In this document: positions 1 through 9,820 of the stretch, one piece after another | How the letters are laid out: each line of letters begins with the position of its first letter | Position numbering within the stretch: the stretch's first letter is position 1 | Source: Ferribacterium limneticum | Lineage (GTDB): Bacteria > Pseudomonadota > Gammaproteobacteria > Burkholderiales > Rhodocyclaceae | DNA: 64,000 nt | Assembly (NCBI RefSeq): GCF_020510585.1 | Contig: NZ_CP075190.1 | Coordinates: 1,548,001-1,612,000, forward strand | Direction of reading: 5' to 3' | Notes under the pieces: generated by a model | The model's database searches: none | Told to the model about the DNA's origin: nothing | The model's input: only the letters and a program-made list of their open reading frames with translations | Made by a program: the position numbers and the translations under genes

Positions 1-753
<753 letters not shown>

Positions 754-805
754 TTAGTCTGTCAGTCGATTTGCGAAGGAATCTTTGAGAGTCGCACCTC
801 ACCTT

Positions 806-823
806 TTGCACGTAGCGTGCCAG
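806..823 (-). promoter_or_regulatory. Sigma-54 -24/-12 promoter of nifH
   Basis: On the minus strand the sequence reads CTGGCACGCTACGTGCA. It has the GG-N10-GC spacing and the TGGCAC half typical of RpoN promoters. It lies 65 bases before the nifH start. Confidence 0.88.
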
Positions 824-857
824 GTCGACTGGCAGACCGTAATCGATTGATTATTAA

Positions 858-1742
858 ATGAAAATAAAAAATGAGCCGGCGATTGTCGGGGTGGGTACAT
901 CCGACAATATCCCTACGCTTTGTAGGGGTGACTACAATGCGACACTGCCGCGCGACGCCCGTCTGCCCATCAATCGCTGCAATCTGCCGGCCGTCGTCCT
1001 TGGCGGCCTGACCTACCAGCAACACCCCAGCCCCTTGTTGCTCGACGGCGTCGCCGAACTGCACAGCGATCTGTTCCGGCGCCTCAATGCAGCAACGCCG
1101 GAAGCGCGGGCCGACGTCTTTCGCGATTACCTGACCATCCATTTCCAGCTCGAGTGGCCGGAGGAAATGGGGTTTACGGGACAAAAGAAGAGCCGGGCCA
1201 AGGCCAACTACATAAGGATGATTCGTGGCTGGAGTTTCGATTCCGACAGCCGCGAAGGCGCCGTGCTCAAAGGCTGGGTCGAGTCACGCTTTGGCCTCAT
1301 GCCGCGCTACCACGGCCAGCCGTTGCGCGATCCGACAGGGGACGGCTATCGGCGCTACCAGGAAATGCGCTCGCACGGCCTGTACGGCACCAGTGCGCTT
1401 GAGGCCCAACTCGACCTGCTGTACACCTTCAGTCAGTACGAGCTGGCCCAACGCCATCATGGCGCCCGGCATGTCACGCTTTATCGCGGCGTCAATCGCC
1501 TGGCCGATCATGAGGTGCTCGCCACGGGGCAGGGCGGGCAGCACGTTGTCCTCCTCAATAACCTCAATTCATTCACCTGCAGCCGCGACCGCGCCTGCGA
1601 ATTCGGCGACTACATACTTGAAGTGAATATTCCGCTGACCAAGATATTCTTCCAGTGCGGCCTGCTTCCCGGCGTACTACAGGGCGAGGATGAGTTTCTG
1701 GTGATTGGTGGGGTGGTTGATGTGACTTTGTCGACAATCTGA
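858..1742 (+). CDS. draT: NAD+-dinitrogen-reductase ADP-D-ribosyltransferase
   Basis: DraT transfers ADP-ribose from NAD+ to the Arg of NifH (Arg102 here) and so switches nitrogenase off when ammonium appears or energy falls. The 294-residue product has the family opening PINRCNLP (residue ~37 onward), an ART core with YRGVNRL and NSFTCSRDRA, and the C-terminal EDEFLVIGG block; length is normal. The ATG at 858 has no clear ribosome site, and two NifA sites fall within its first 27 codons. Homology only begins near codon 37, so the true start may be downstream, for example a non-ATG codon near 945. The reversing enzyme DraG is encoded 36 kb away (37450-38400). A second, decayed copy of this gene's 3' end lies at 9892-9979. 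Confidence 0.95.
   Translation: MKIKNEPAIVGVGTSDNIPTLCRGDYNATLPRDARLPINRCNLPAVVLGGLTYQQHPSPLLLDGVAELHSDLFRRLNAATPEARADVFRDYLTIHFQLEWPEEMGFTGQKKSRAKANYIRMIRGWSFDSDSREGAVLKGWVESRFGLMPRYHGQPLRDPTGDGYRRYQEMRSHGLYGTSALEAQLDLLYTFSQYELAQRHHGARHVTLYRGVNRLADHEVLATGQGGQHVVLLNNLNSFTCSRDRACEFGDYILEVNIPLTKIFFQCGLLPGVLQGEDEFLVIGGVVDVTLSTI
884..899. promoter_or_regulatory. NifA upstream activator site (UAS)
   Basis: TGT-N10-ACA with spacer CGGGGTGGGT, the NifA consensus. It is about 60 bases upstream of the nifH sigma-54 promoter and inside the first codons of the draT reading frame. Confidence 0.75.
921..936. promoter_or_regulatory. Second NifA upstream activator site
   Basis: TGT-N10-ACA with spacer AGGGGTGACT, about 100 bases upstream of the nifH promoter. 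Paired sites are common in front of nifH. Confidence 0.75.
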
Positions 1743-1836
1743 CATCGCCTGCGTAGAAGACTGCGTCATATACATCTGTAAAGATTGGGAATGATTAATG
1801 CTTGAATAAGCCATCCCTATGGAATAAGGATATGGC

Positions 1837-3660
1837 ATGCAATCGCCGATACAGGTTTATCTCGATGATCTCTGTATGAGATTGGCGTCAACGCATGCGG
1901 GAGAACTGGCCAATTACATTCCCGAATTAAGCAAGGCCGACCCGGACTGGTTTGGTATTTCCATCGTCACAATGGATGGTGTGATCTATTCAACGGGCGA
2001 TTCGGAACAGAAATTCACCATCCAGTCGATCTCAAAACCATTTGTCTATGCCTCTGCACTGGCTGATCGTGGCGTTGACTTTGTCATGGGAAAAGTCGGG
2101 GTGGAGCCAAGTGGCGACGCCTTCAATTCGATCAGCCTCAATCCCAAAACTGGTGCGCCGCTTAATCCAATGATCAATGCTGGTGCAATCGCAACGGCCA
2201 GTCTTGTTCAAGGAGAGACAACGGAAGAGCAATGGGAAAGAATTGTTGATTCATTGAGTACCTTCGCCGGTCGCCCGCTCAGTATGGATGAGGATGTATA
2301 TCGCTCGGAGAGCGAAACCGGCTTCCGCAACCGGGCAATAGCCTGGATGCTCAAGAATTTCGGGATCATCGATGGCGAGCCGATGGCATCTCTGGAAAAT
2401 TATTTCCGCCAGTGCTCGCTCCTGGTGGACTGCCGCGATCTGGCCTACATGGCAGCAACGCTGGCCAATGGTGGCGTACACCCGATCACCGGTGAGCGCG
2501 CATTGCCGTTGGAGCATGTCGAGCGTGTGCTGAGCGTGATGGCAACCTGTGGCATGTATGATTTTGCGGGTAGTTGGCTATACGAGATCGGCATGCCAGC
2601 CAAGAGCGGAGTCGGTGGCGGCATTATTGCGGTCCTGCCGGGGCGTTTCGGTATCGGCATTTTTTCGCCCCGTCTTGACCCAAAAGGAAATAGCGTACGA
2701 GGCATCAAGGTCTGCCAGCACCTGTCGCGAGACTTTGGTCTGCACGTATTCAGCCGCTCGGGGGAACCCGGCATGGCACTTGGCCGGATTTATACGGCGG
2801 CCCAAGCGCCATCGAAGCGTCAGCCATCGCCGGATATGCGCAGCTACCTCAACGAGCACGCGCATCGGATCAAATATCTCTGTCTGCACGGCTACCTTGC
2901 CGTCGATGGCGTTGAGTATGTGATTCGCCGAATGATCGATATGGCGGCTGACAGCTCCTGCTTCATTCTAGATATGCATCAGGTTGACGGGATTTCGGAC
3001 AGTGCAGCCCGCTTGCTCCATGACGCTCGCCTGCAATTGGCTGGTGACAACATTGCCCTTGTCTTTTCCAGAATTCACGGTCGCCATGCAATTGAGCATC
3101 CTCTGAGCACGACCTCCCCCAAGGCTGATCATGGCTACTTGAGCTTCGAAGACAATGATCTTGCCGTCGAATGGTGCGAGAACTACCTTCTGGGCGATTT
3201 GGCGAGGGCAACAGAGCCAACGGTTTCGCTGGGTGACTGCGTGATGCTGCTGGGGTTGCCATCGGAATTAATGGCACTAGTTGCAAATGCAGTTGTCAAA
3301 AAACGGTTCGTCCAAGGCGAAGCGATATTGACAACCGGAGAAGCCGGAAATGGACATGTCTTTTTTATCGAGAAGGGCTACGTCAGTATTCTTGTCCCGC
3401 TGGAGGATGGCGCTCATCAGCGCATTGCATCCCTCGGCCCCGGCATGAGTTTTGGTGAAATGGTCCTGCTCGGTCAAACAACCCGAAGTGCTACCGTCGT
3501 AGCTGATTGTGATGTCAATTGCTGGGTTCTCGATGCCAAAGACATAGACTGTCTGGCGCATGAAGCACCGATGCTGAAAATTATTTTGCTTGAAAATATT
3601 TCGCGTGACATGGCGGGAAAGCTGCTGCGGGCAACTCAATGGATAGCCGCTCTGGCTTGA
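1837..3660 (+). CDS. Glutaminase fused to STAS and cyclic-nucleotide-binding domains
   Basis: The 607-residue protein joins three domains. Residues ~1-305 are a GlsA-type glutaminase (L-glutamine to L-glutamate plus ammonia), with the Ser-x-x-Lys motif in SISKPF, then NPMINAGA and KSGVGGG. Residues ~325-425 look like a STAS domain (FILDMHQVDGISDSAARLL). Residues ~475-600 are a cNMP-binding domain with FGEMVLL followed by TRSATV, keeping the Glu and Arg that contact the nucleotide. A plain bacterial GlsA is about 310 residues, so half of this protein is regulatory. The ATG at 1837 follows AAGGA. The gene heads a plus-strand set that includes a nucleotide cyclase (4781-7045), which suggests cAMP or cGMP control of glutamine hydrolysis. 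Domain calls are firm; the regulatory link is inference. Confidence 0.9.
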   Translation: MQSPIQVYLDDLCMRLASTHAGELANYIPELSKADPDWFGISIVTMDGVIYSTGDSEQKFTIQSISKPFVYASALADRGVDFVMGKVGVEPSGDAFNSISLNPKTGAPLNPMINAGAIATASLVQGETTEEQWERIVDSLSTFAGRPLSMDEDVYRSESETGFRNRAIAWMLKNFGIIDGEPMASLENYFRQCSLLVDCRDLAYMAATLANGGVHPITGERALPLEHVERVLSVMATCGMYDFAGSWLYEIGMPAKSGVGGGIIAVLPGRFGIGIFSPRLDPKGNSVRGIKVCQHLSRDFGLHVFSRSGEPGMALGRIYTAAQAPSKRQPSPDMRSYLNEHAHRIKYLCLHGYLAVDGVEYVIRRMIDMAADSSCFILDMHQVDGISDSAARLLHDARLQLAGDNIALVFSRIHGRHAIEHPLSTTSPKADHGYLSFEDNDLAVEWCENYLLGDLARATEPTVSLGDCVMLLGLPSELMALVANAVVKKRFVQGEAILTTGEAGNGHVFFIEKGYVSILVPLEDGAHQRIASLGPGMSFGEMVLLGQTTRSATVVADCDVNCWVLDAKDIDCLAHEAPMLKIILLENISRDMAGKLLRATQWIAALA

Positions 3661-3696
3661 ACGAGCTTTGTCTTGAACGTTGTGGGGGAATCGACC

Positions 3697-4131
3697 ATGT
3701 TAAAAATCATCGTTATCGCTTACCTGTTTCTGGCGGGCCATGCCTTTGCCACTGAACCGCCTATTGGTCATGTAAAAAGTGTCAGCGGCGAAGCGTCCAT
3801 TACGACTGGCGATAAAAAGACCAAGGCTGAGATTGGTTCCCCGATCTACCAGGGAAGTGTTCTGCAAACCGGGAAAAAAAGCGGCATGGGCGTCATCTTC
3901 AAGGATGAGACAGTGATGTCGTTCGGTGCCGATACCGTTTTTACTGTCGATGAGTATTTGTACTCGCCAGTTCAGGGGAATCTGAAATTCAGCAGCAAAC
4001 TGGCCAAGGGCAGCCTCAACTATGTATCCGGGGTCATTGAAAAGCTCAAGCCTGACGCCGTGACGGTCCGGACCCCATCCGGAATCATTGGGGTCCGCGG
4101 CACCCAATTTCTCGTAAAGGTCGAAGAATGA
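3697..4131 (+). CDS. Exported FecR-domain protein
   Basis: This 144-residue protein starts with a signal peptide (MLKIIVIAYLFLAGHAFA), and the remainder is a FecR domain (GHVKSVSGEASI near the N-terminus, VRTPSGIIGVRGTQF near the C-terminus). It is likely periplasmic. A longer frame opens at TTG 3673, but ATG 3697 follows GGGGGA at good spacing and gives a proper signal peptide. Its stop overlaps the start of the OmpA lipoprotein gene by 4 bases (ATGA), so the two are translationally coupled. FecR-OmpA-CHASE2 cyclase trios are a recognised arrangement; here FecR is probably an envelope-side partner of the cyclase. No iron-transport genes are nearby, so a FecIR role is unlikely. Confidence 0.8.
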   Translation: MLKIIVIAYLFLAGHAFATEPPIGHVKSVSGEASITTGDKKTKAEIGSPIYQGSVLQTGKKSGMGVIFKDETVMSFGADTVFTVDEYLYSPVQGNLKFSSKLAKGSLNYVSGVIEKLKPDAVTVRTPSGIIGVRGTQFLVKVEE

Positions 4132-4742
4132 ACAATCGACTAGAGCCCTCGTCGCTCGGACGTGGTGCTTCACTCACGCTTTACGCATGCATGTTGCTGT
4201 CGATGCTGTTGGGGGGGTGTGCAACGAAATCGTATGTCGTGCTGATTCCCAGCCCTGACGGTTCGGTGGGGGAAGTAGTGATCAAGGGAGAAAAGGGCGA
4301 ACAGGTACTCACCCAGGCCGGTCAGGCCGGAACGCTCGATGGGCGCGCCCTGCAGATTGAAGACAAGCAGATCAAGGAAGACTTCGGTGCGACCATGGCT
4401 GCCCTGCCCAAGATACCCGTTCGATATCTGCTGTATTTCAGAGCCGGAACAACACTGACGGCCGAGTCGGAATCACTGATCCCCAAAATAATCATCGAAG
4501 CCCAGACAAGACCGGCCGTCGATATTTCGGTTATCGGTCATACCGATACTGTTTTTACCGACCCCTACAACATGCAGTTGGCACTGAAACGAGCCAGCAA
4601 GGTTTCAGAACTGCTCAACGAGAAGGGACTCAAGGCCAATTCATTGGTCATCGAGTCCCACGGCAAAAGAAACCTTCTCATTCAGACGCCGGACAATACC
4701 TGGGAACCACGAAACCGCCGCGTTGAGGTTTCCGTCCGCTAA
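4128..4742 (+). CDS. OmpA-family lipoprotein
   Basis: The 204-residue product has an N-terminal hydrophobic segment ending in the lipobox LLGGC (Cys ~31), a linker, and a C-terminal OmpA-like peptidoglycan-binding domain (residues ~105-204) with the motifs VIGHTDTV and NRRVEV. It should be anchored in a membrane facing the periplasm and hold the cell wall. It overlaps the FecR-domain gene upstream and is followed 38 bases later by the CHASE2 cyclase. Co-transcription points to an envelope-sensing complex feeding the cyclase. The family is clear; its ligand or stimulus is unknown. Confidence 0.85.
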   Translation: MNNRLEPSSLGRGASLTLYACMLLSMLLGGCATKSYVVLIPSPDGSVGEVVIKGEKGEQVLTQAGQAGTLDGRALQIEDKQIKEDFGATMAALPKIPVRYLLYFRAGTTLTAESESLIPKIIIEAQTRPAVDISVIGHTDTVFTDPYNMQLALKRASKVSELLNEKGLKANSLVIESHGKRNLLIQTPDNTWEPRNRRVEVSVR

Positions 4743-4780
4743 GTCTTCATGGTGCTTGCGCGCCGAACTGCAAAGCAAGG

Positions 4781-7045
4781 TTGAGTGATTCACAGCGCAC
4801 AGAACACCCTGTGCGTGTTCATCTGGCAGGGGGCCAATTGACGATTGCCCATGTTCCAAGCAGGTTTCTGAAGAACAACAAGGCACTCAAGCGACTGGGT
4901 GTCTTGCTGCCAATTATTTCGGTAGTGCTCGGGCTCGGGCTGCTGATTGTTGATCCCCTGCCCATGCAAACACTGCGTAACAACGTGTTTGACCAATATC
5001 AGCGCTGGTATCCCCGCCCATACGTCGATGTACCTGTCCGGATCGTGGACATCGACGAGGAAACCCTGGCGCGCCTCGGTCAATGGCCTTGGCCGAGAAC
5101 GCGCCTGGCCGAACTGGTCGGACGTCTGAAGACTGCCGGCGCAGCCACTATCAGCTTTGACGTATTGCTGGCCGAGGCAGATCGAACTTCGCCCAGGACC
5201 ATGGCGAAACTGTGGCAACTGAGCGGTGCGGCACGAAAGGCTCTTGATGGACTACCGGATCATGACCTTGTGTTGGCCAAAAGCTTTGAGGGCGCCAGTG
5301 TCGGCCTGGGTTTTGTTTTGCAAAGAGGAGCACCCAGAAACGGCGTAACCGGTGCGCCAGATGGCGACGAGGCATCAGGTTTGGCTCATCGACCGTTTCG
5401 CTACATTAGCTCCGGGCAAAATCCGACCAGCCATCTGCACGCCTTTGATTCAGTGATCCCGACCAGGCCGGAGCTTGAAGCGGCGGCGCTTGGCAACGGC
5501 GCCCTGAACTTTGTCGCCGACAGCGATGGCATTGTCCGTCGGGTTCCGCTGGTATTGAGCCTGAGCGGTAATCCGGTACCCAGTATCGCGGCTGAATCGC
5601 TCCGTGTGGCGCAAGGGGAACGGAATTACTTTCTGAAGGCTATGGAGCAAGGCTACGGACTTGCGGAGGTGCGGGCCGGTGCCTACAAGATTCCGACGAC
5701 GGCCGAGGGTGAGGTCTGGGTGCATTACTCAGGACCGGTGGCCAATCGCTATCTCCCGGCCTGGAAAGTCCTCGCCGGTGAAGTGCCCGATGCGCTGCTG
5801 GCGGGCCATATCGTGTTCATCGGCAGTTCCGCCCAAGGGCTGATGGATCTCCGCTTTACTCCTCTCGGCGGTGTCATGCCCGGAGTGGAAGCCCATGCCC
5901 AGGTTGTCGAGCAGATTTTATCCGGCCATATTCTCTCGCGTCCGGACTGGGCCAAGGCAGCGGAGGTCATTGCCATCATCGTTGGTGGTCTGGCCATTTC
6001 ATTCCTCTCCATTCGCGCCCGGGCCATGCTGGCGGCCACCGTCGCCGCAGCCTTTCTCTCGGTGGCGCTGGCTGGTGGCTGGTACGCCTTTCGCGAACAT
6101 GCGCTGCTCATCAATACGGTTACGCCATCCCTGATTTTTGCCCTGGCCTTTGTGCTGGGAAGTCTGATCCACCACTTTATCAGCGAGCGTGAACAGCGCT
6201 GGATCAAGGATATGTTTTCCCGCTATGTCTCGCCCAACCGTGTCGACTATCTGGTCAAACACCCGGAAGCAATGAGCCTGGGGGGCGGGCGTCAGGAGTG
6301 CAGCTTTGTTTTCACCGATTTGGCCAATTTCACCAGCCTCATGGAAAGCATTGATCCCGGAAATGCGGTAGACATGTTGAATAATTATCTGGATCAGATG
6401 ATTGCCATCGCCTTCCATTACGAAGGCACCCTTGACCGGATTGTCGGCGATTCGGTGGCGATCATGTTTTCCGCCCCGGTGCTGCAACCGGATCATCGAG
6501 CCAGGGCGCTGGCCTGTGCCCTCGAAATGGATACCTTCGCCATGGCATACGCGAAAAAACTGAATGCCGAAGGCGTCAAGTTTGGCATCACGCGCATTGG
6601 CATCCACTCGGGCGAAGTGATCGTCGGAAACTTTGGCGGCTCGACCATGTTCGATTACCGGGCTCTCGGTGATCCGGTCAACACGGCGTCCCGCCTGGAG
6701 AGCGTGAACAAACAGCTTGGTACGAACATGTGCATATCGGCAGCCACTCTTGCCGGTTGTGCCAATGCGGCTGTTCGACCGGTGGGTCGCCTGGTTCTGA
6801 AAGGCAAGACTGAAGCGATAGAGGTGTTCGAACCCTTGGTTGCCGAGCGCGAAAAACGCTATGCGCCACGCGAGCGTTATCTCGATGCCTACAAGCAATT
6901 GTCGGTTACCGGTGGCCAGGCGCATGCGAAAGCGATGTTTGCCGAGCTTGCTGTTCTCTACCGGGATGATCCTCTGGTCAAGCTATACAGCGACCGTCTT
7001 GAGCGAGGGGAGGGCGGCGACCTGATTTTGATGGCGGAGAAATGA
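4781..7045 (+). CDS. CHASE2-domain class III adenylate/guanylate cyclase
   Basis: This 754-residue membrane enzyme should make cAMP or cGMP. It has one N-terminal membrane segment (~residues 38-58), an extracytoplasmic CHASE2 sensor (~65-385), a cluster of three membrane segments (~390-465), and a class III cyclase domain (~485-690). Metal-binding Asp residues lie in FTDLANF and in DRIVGD, and the Asn/Arg pair in DPVNTASR. The substrate-selecting Lys usually found before GD is Arg here (LDRIVGD), so the substrate is uncertain. Translation appears to start at TTG 4781 just after AAGG; a GTG at ~4811 is an alternative. Genes on both sides encode proteins with cNMP-binding domains (1837-3660 and 7234-9678), which are plausible effectors. 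Confidence 0.9.
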   Translation: MSDSQRTEHPVRVHLAGGQLTIAHVPSRFLKNNKALKRLGVLLPIISVVLGLGLLIVDPLPMQTLRNNVFDQYQRWYPRPYVDVPVRIVDIDEETLARLGQWPWPRTRLAELVGRLKTAGAATISFDVLLAEADRTSPRTMAKLWQLSGAARKALDGLPDHDLVLAKSFEGASVGLGFVLQRGAPRNGVTGAPDGDEASGLAHRPFRYISSGQNPTSHLHAFDSVIPTRPELEAAALGNGALNFVADSDGIVRRVPLVLSLSGNPVPSIAAESLRVAQGERNYFLKAMEQGYGLAEVRAGAYKIPTTAEGEVWVHYSGPVANRYLPAWKVLAGEVPDALLAGHIVFIGSSAQGLMDLRFTPLGGVMPGVEAHAQVVEQILSGHILSRPDWAKAAEVIAIIVGGLAISFLSIRARAMLAATVAAAFLSVALAGGWYAFREHALLINTVTPSLIFALAFVLGSLIHHFISEREQRWIKDMFSRYVSPNRVDYLVKHPEAMSLGGGRQECSFVFTDLANFTSLMESIDPGNAVDMLNNYLDQMIAIAFHYEGTLDRIVGDSVAIMFSAPVLQPDHRARALACALEMDTFAMAYAKKLNAEGVKFGITRIGIHSGEVIVGNFGGSTMFDYRALGDPVNTASRLESVNKQLGTNMCISAATLAGCANAAVRPVGRLVLKGKTEAIEVFEPLVAEREKRYAPRERYLDAYKQLSVTGGQAHAKAMFAELAVLYRDDPLVKLYSDRLERGEGGDLILMAEK

Positions 7046-7233
7046 ATCCCCGTGCGCAAAACAAAAATCATGCTTGGGGCGACGACAGTCCTTTGCCATA
7101 TCTTTAGCTTCAAGCGCTCATGATTAGCGCAACGGTAGTTCCCGATCTTGATACAGTGAGTAACCCGACTGGCATAGCGGATAGGTTTCGATTTTCAGCG
7201 TTGGCGCGTTTTTCAGAAACGGTGAGGCGGTAA

Positions 7234-9678
7234 ATGGCCAGCATTCCAATTTCGGTTCTTGGTGTAGCCACATTGTTTGCGGTTGTTGTTGCGACCGAGC
7301 CTATAGCTCGTCGAGTGAACCTGCCGCTCTCGATTACCCTGGTGATCGTGGGCGCGATCCTTGGTTTCAGCATCGATATCGGGAATTCCGTACTGAGTAC
7401 CTCGCTGACGATCTCCAGCGAGGCATTTTTGTATCTGTTTTTGCCTGTTTTGCTATTCGAAACGGCCATCGACATCGATGTCCGGCGCCTGTTGGCCGAT
7501 ATCGGACCGATCCTGCTTCTCGCTGTTGTCGCCGTGTTGGGTTCGACTGTGGTGGTCGGCTTTGCGCTGGCCGCGACATCGACCTACGGATTGCTTGCCT
7601 GCCTCCTGCTCGCCGCCATCATTTCAACGACCGACCCGGTTGCTGTTGTCGCGCTGTTCAAGGACTTGAGTGTTCCGCATCGCCTGAGCCTGTTGGTCGA
7701 AGGAGAAAGCCTTTTCAATGACGCAGCGGCCATTGCCCTGTTTTCAGTCCTGATGACCATGCTGACCAGCGGTTCGGGCGATTGGAGCGATGCCGTCTGG
7801 GCTTTTCTGCGCGGCTTTTCCGGCGGACTGCTCGTTGGATTCGTGCTGGCCTTTCTGGCTACACACCTGCTTACCCATTTGCCAGGCAAACGAACGGCAG
7901 AAGTGACCGTCACGGTAACGGTCGCCTATCTTGCCTTCGTGATCGGCGAGCTCGCCTTCCAGGTTTCCGGCGTGGTAGCGGTCGTCTCGGCCGCTCTGGT
8001 CTTCTCCTATGACGGAAGGACCCGCGTTTCGCCGGAAACCTGGTCCTTCCTGGTGCGGATATGGAAACAGCTGGGCTATTGGGCGAGTTCGCTGATTTTC
8101 CTGCTCGCCGCCTTGCGCATTCCCGATCTGCTGTCAGGCGCGGGGCTTGCCGACATCCTCATGCTGGGCGTGCTGGTGCTGAGCGCCCTGGCGGCGCGCG
8201 GCATGGTGTTGTTCGGGCTGATGCCGCTGATGAGTGCCGTGGGAATGGCGCAAAAGGTCGAGAGCGGACTGCGTCTGGTGATCCTGTGGGGCGGCTTGCG
8301 TGGCGCCATTTCGCTGGCGCTGGCCATGGCTGTGCTCGAACACCCGGCGGTCCCGCCCGAGATCAAGCGTCTGGTCTCGACACTGGTCACCGCATTTGTG
8401 CTTTTTACCTTGTTCGTCAATGGACTGACGCTGCGGCCGCTGATCCGGGCGCTCAATATCGATCGCCTCTCTTCCGTTGATCGAATCCTGCGTGGCCGGG
8501 CGATTGCGCACAGTCTGAGTACGGTCAGGCACCGCCTCGATGCGGCGGCGGATCAGTATCGTATCGATTCGATCGTTCGCAAAAATTTGGCTGAGGATTA
8601 CACCCGGCGCCTGCAGGACGCCGAAATCTCATTCGAGCTGGACAATGAGCTCTCCGCTGAACAGCGCTTGCGCGTCGCCTTGGTGGCTGCGGCTCGACGC
8701 GAGCAGGTGCTGCATTTGCAACATTATCGGGAACGCATCGTCTCGGGCAGGATCGTTCGTAACCTGGTGGCGCAGGCCTATCATCTGGAGGATGGGGCGA
8801 GATCCGATGGCCGCCACGGCTATGAACTTGCCTCACGGCGCGAACTCGCCTTCCCATTGGAGTTCCGCCTGTCCATCGAAGTGTATCGCTGGTTTGGCCT
8901 GGAAGTCTGGCTGGCCGGCGCCTTGGCCGACCGACTGGAAACCTTGCTGGTTGGGCGGGCTACCACCCACACGCTATTGCGCTTCGCCGAAGAACGCATT
9001 CCGGAAATGCTCGGACCTGAGACGGCAAAATTGCTGCTTGAGGTTCTCGAGAAAAGACGGGAAGCCATCGAAGACACGCTGTCTGCGTTACGGCTGCAGT
9101 ATGGTGATTTTGCCGAAAAGATGCAGGTTCGTTACCTGGAACGTGCTGCGCTGCGCATCGAGCATGCCGAATACCTGCGCCTGTTCAACGAGGCGGTCAT
9201 CAGCCGGGAGGTCTTGCGCGGGCTGCTGGGTGATCTTTCGGCGCGTTGGCGCAGTGCGAATCGGCGTCCCTCGCTCGATCTCCGGCTCAGTGCAATGGCG
9301 CTACTGGTCAACGTGCCCCTGTTTCAGAACCTGGAGACTTCCGTGCTCGAGGCGATTGCCGCCGTTCTCAAACCGCGCTTTGCGCTGCCGGGAGAAAAGG
9401 TCATCCGCAAGGGAGAAAAGGGACAGGAAATGTTCTTTGTCGCATCTGGTGCGCTGGAGGTGGCGCTACCCGGCCAAACCCAAAGACTTGGTTCGGGGGA
9501 TTTCTTCGGCGAACTGGCCCTGCTCACGCAATCCCCCCGTAGCGCAGACGTAACGGCGCTGGGCTTTTGCGAGCTGCTGGTGATGACCGCCGACGATTTT
9601 GCCAGCCTCCTAACCCGGAATTCGGAACTCAATACGCACGTCACCGAGACGGCAAAGGTCCGCCTGGCGCGAGGCTAA
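7234..9678 (+). CDS. CPA1-family Na+/H+ antiporter with C-terminal cyclic-nucleotide-binding domain
   Basis: This 814-residue inner-membrane protein has 12 or more membrane segments in residues 1-400, with the CPA1 signature TDPVAVVALFKD and the ion-binding FND in GESLFNDAA. A long cytoplasmic region (~400-680) follows, then a cNMP-binding domain (~690-805) with FGELALLTQSPRSADV, which keeps the phosphate-contacting Arg. The architecture resembles plant SOS1 and sperm NHE more than ordinary bacterial NhaP, which is about 400-550 residues. The ATG at 7234 follows GAGG. It is the last gene of the block. Cyclic-nucleotide gating of Na+/H+ exchange by the nearby cyclase is the obvious hypothesis but is not shown by sequence alone. 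Confidence 0.9.
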   Translation: MASIPISVLGVATLFAVVVATEPIARRVNLPLSITLVIVGAILGFSIDIGNSVLSTSLTISSEAFLYLFLPVLLFETAIDIDVRRLLADIGPILLLAVVAVLGSTVVVGFALAATSTYGLLACLLLAAIISTTDPVAVVALFKDLSVPHRLSLLVEGESLFNDAAAIALFSVLMTMLTSGSGDWSDAVWAFLRGFSGGLLVGFVLAFLATHLLTHLPGKRTAEVTVTVTVAYLAFVIGELAFQVSGVVAVVSAALVFSYDGRTRVSPETWSFLVRIWKQLGYWASSLIFLLAALRIPDLLSGAGLADILMLGVLVLSALAARGMVLFGLMPLMSAVGMAQKVESGLRLVILWGGLRGAISLALAMAVLEHPAVPPEIKRLVSTLVTAFVLFTLFVNGLTLRPLIRALNIDRLSSVDRILRGRAIAHSLSTVRHRLDAAADQYRIDSIVRKNLAEDYTRRLQDAEISFELDNELSAEQRLRVALVAAARREQVLHLQHYRERIVSGRIVRNLVAQAYHLEDGARSDGRHGYELASRRELAFPLEFRLSIEVYRWFGLEVWLAGALADRLETLLVGRATTHTLLRFAEERIPEMLGPETAKLLLEVLEKRREAIEDTLSALRLQYGDFAEKMQVRYLERAALRIEHAEYLRLFNEAVISREVLRGLLGDLSARWRSANRRPSLDLRLSAMALLVNVPLFQNLETSVLEAIAAVLKPRFALPGEKVIRKGEKGQEMFFVASGALEVALPGQTQRLGSGDFFGELALLTQSPRSADVTALGFCELLVMTADDFASLLTRNSELNTHVTETAKVRLARG

Positions 9679-9761
9679 TCCTCCTGTGCGGATCTGGAGC
9701 CCGTGGCACGCAGCTTGATATTTCACCGGCGGCCTGGGCTGCCGTCCGTACAGCGCGCATC

Positions 9762-9819
9762 GATTTCAATTTTGGTCATTTTTTACGGTAGACCGTAGTA
9801 AACCCGGTTGACCGTGGGA
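9762..9819 (+). repeat. Long-form dispersed repeat, copy a
   Basis: Begins GATTTCAATTTTGG and contains two related units, CGGTAGACCGTAG and CCGGTTGACCGTGG. It closely matches copies at 10796-10851, 21061-21116 and, inverted, 47965-48020. It directly abuts the decayed CoA-transferase tail, just as copy c abuts the intact gene. Confidence 0.9.
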
Positions 9820-9820
9820 T

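Noticed and set aside
6661..6690. CCGGTCAACACGG in the cyclase gene resembles the repeat core
   Set aside because: It encodes the invariant cyclase motif DPVNTASR, so the likeness is coincidental.
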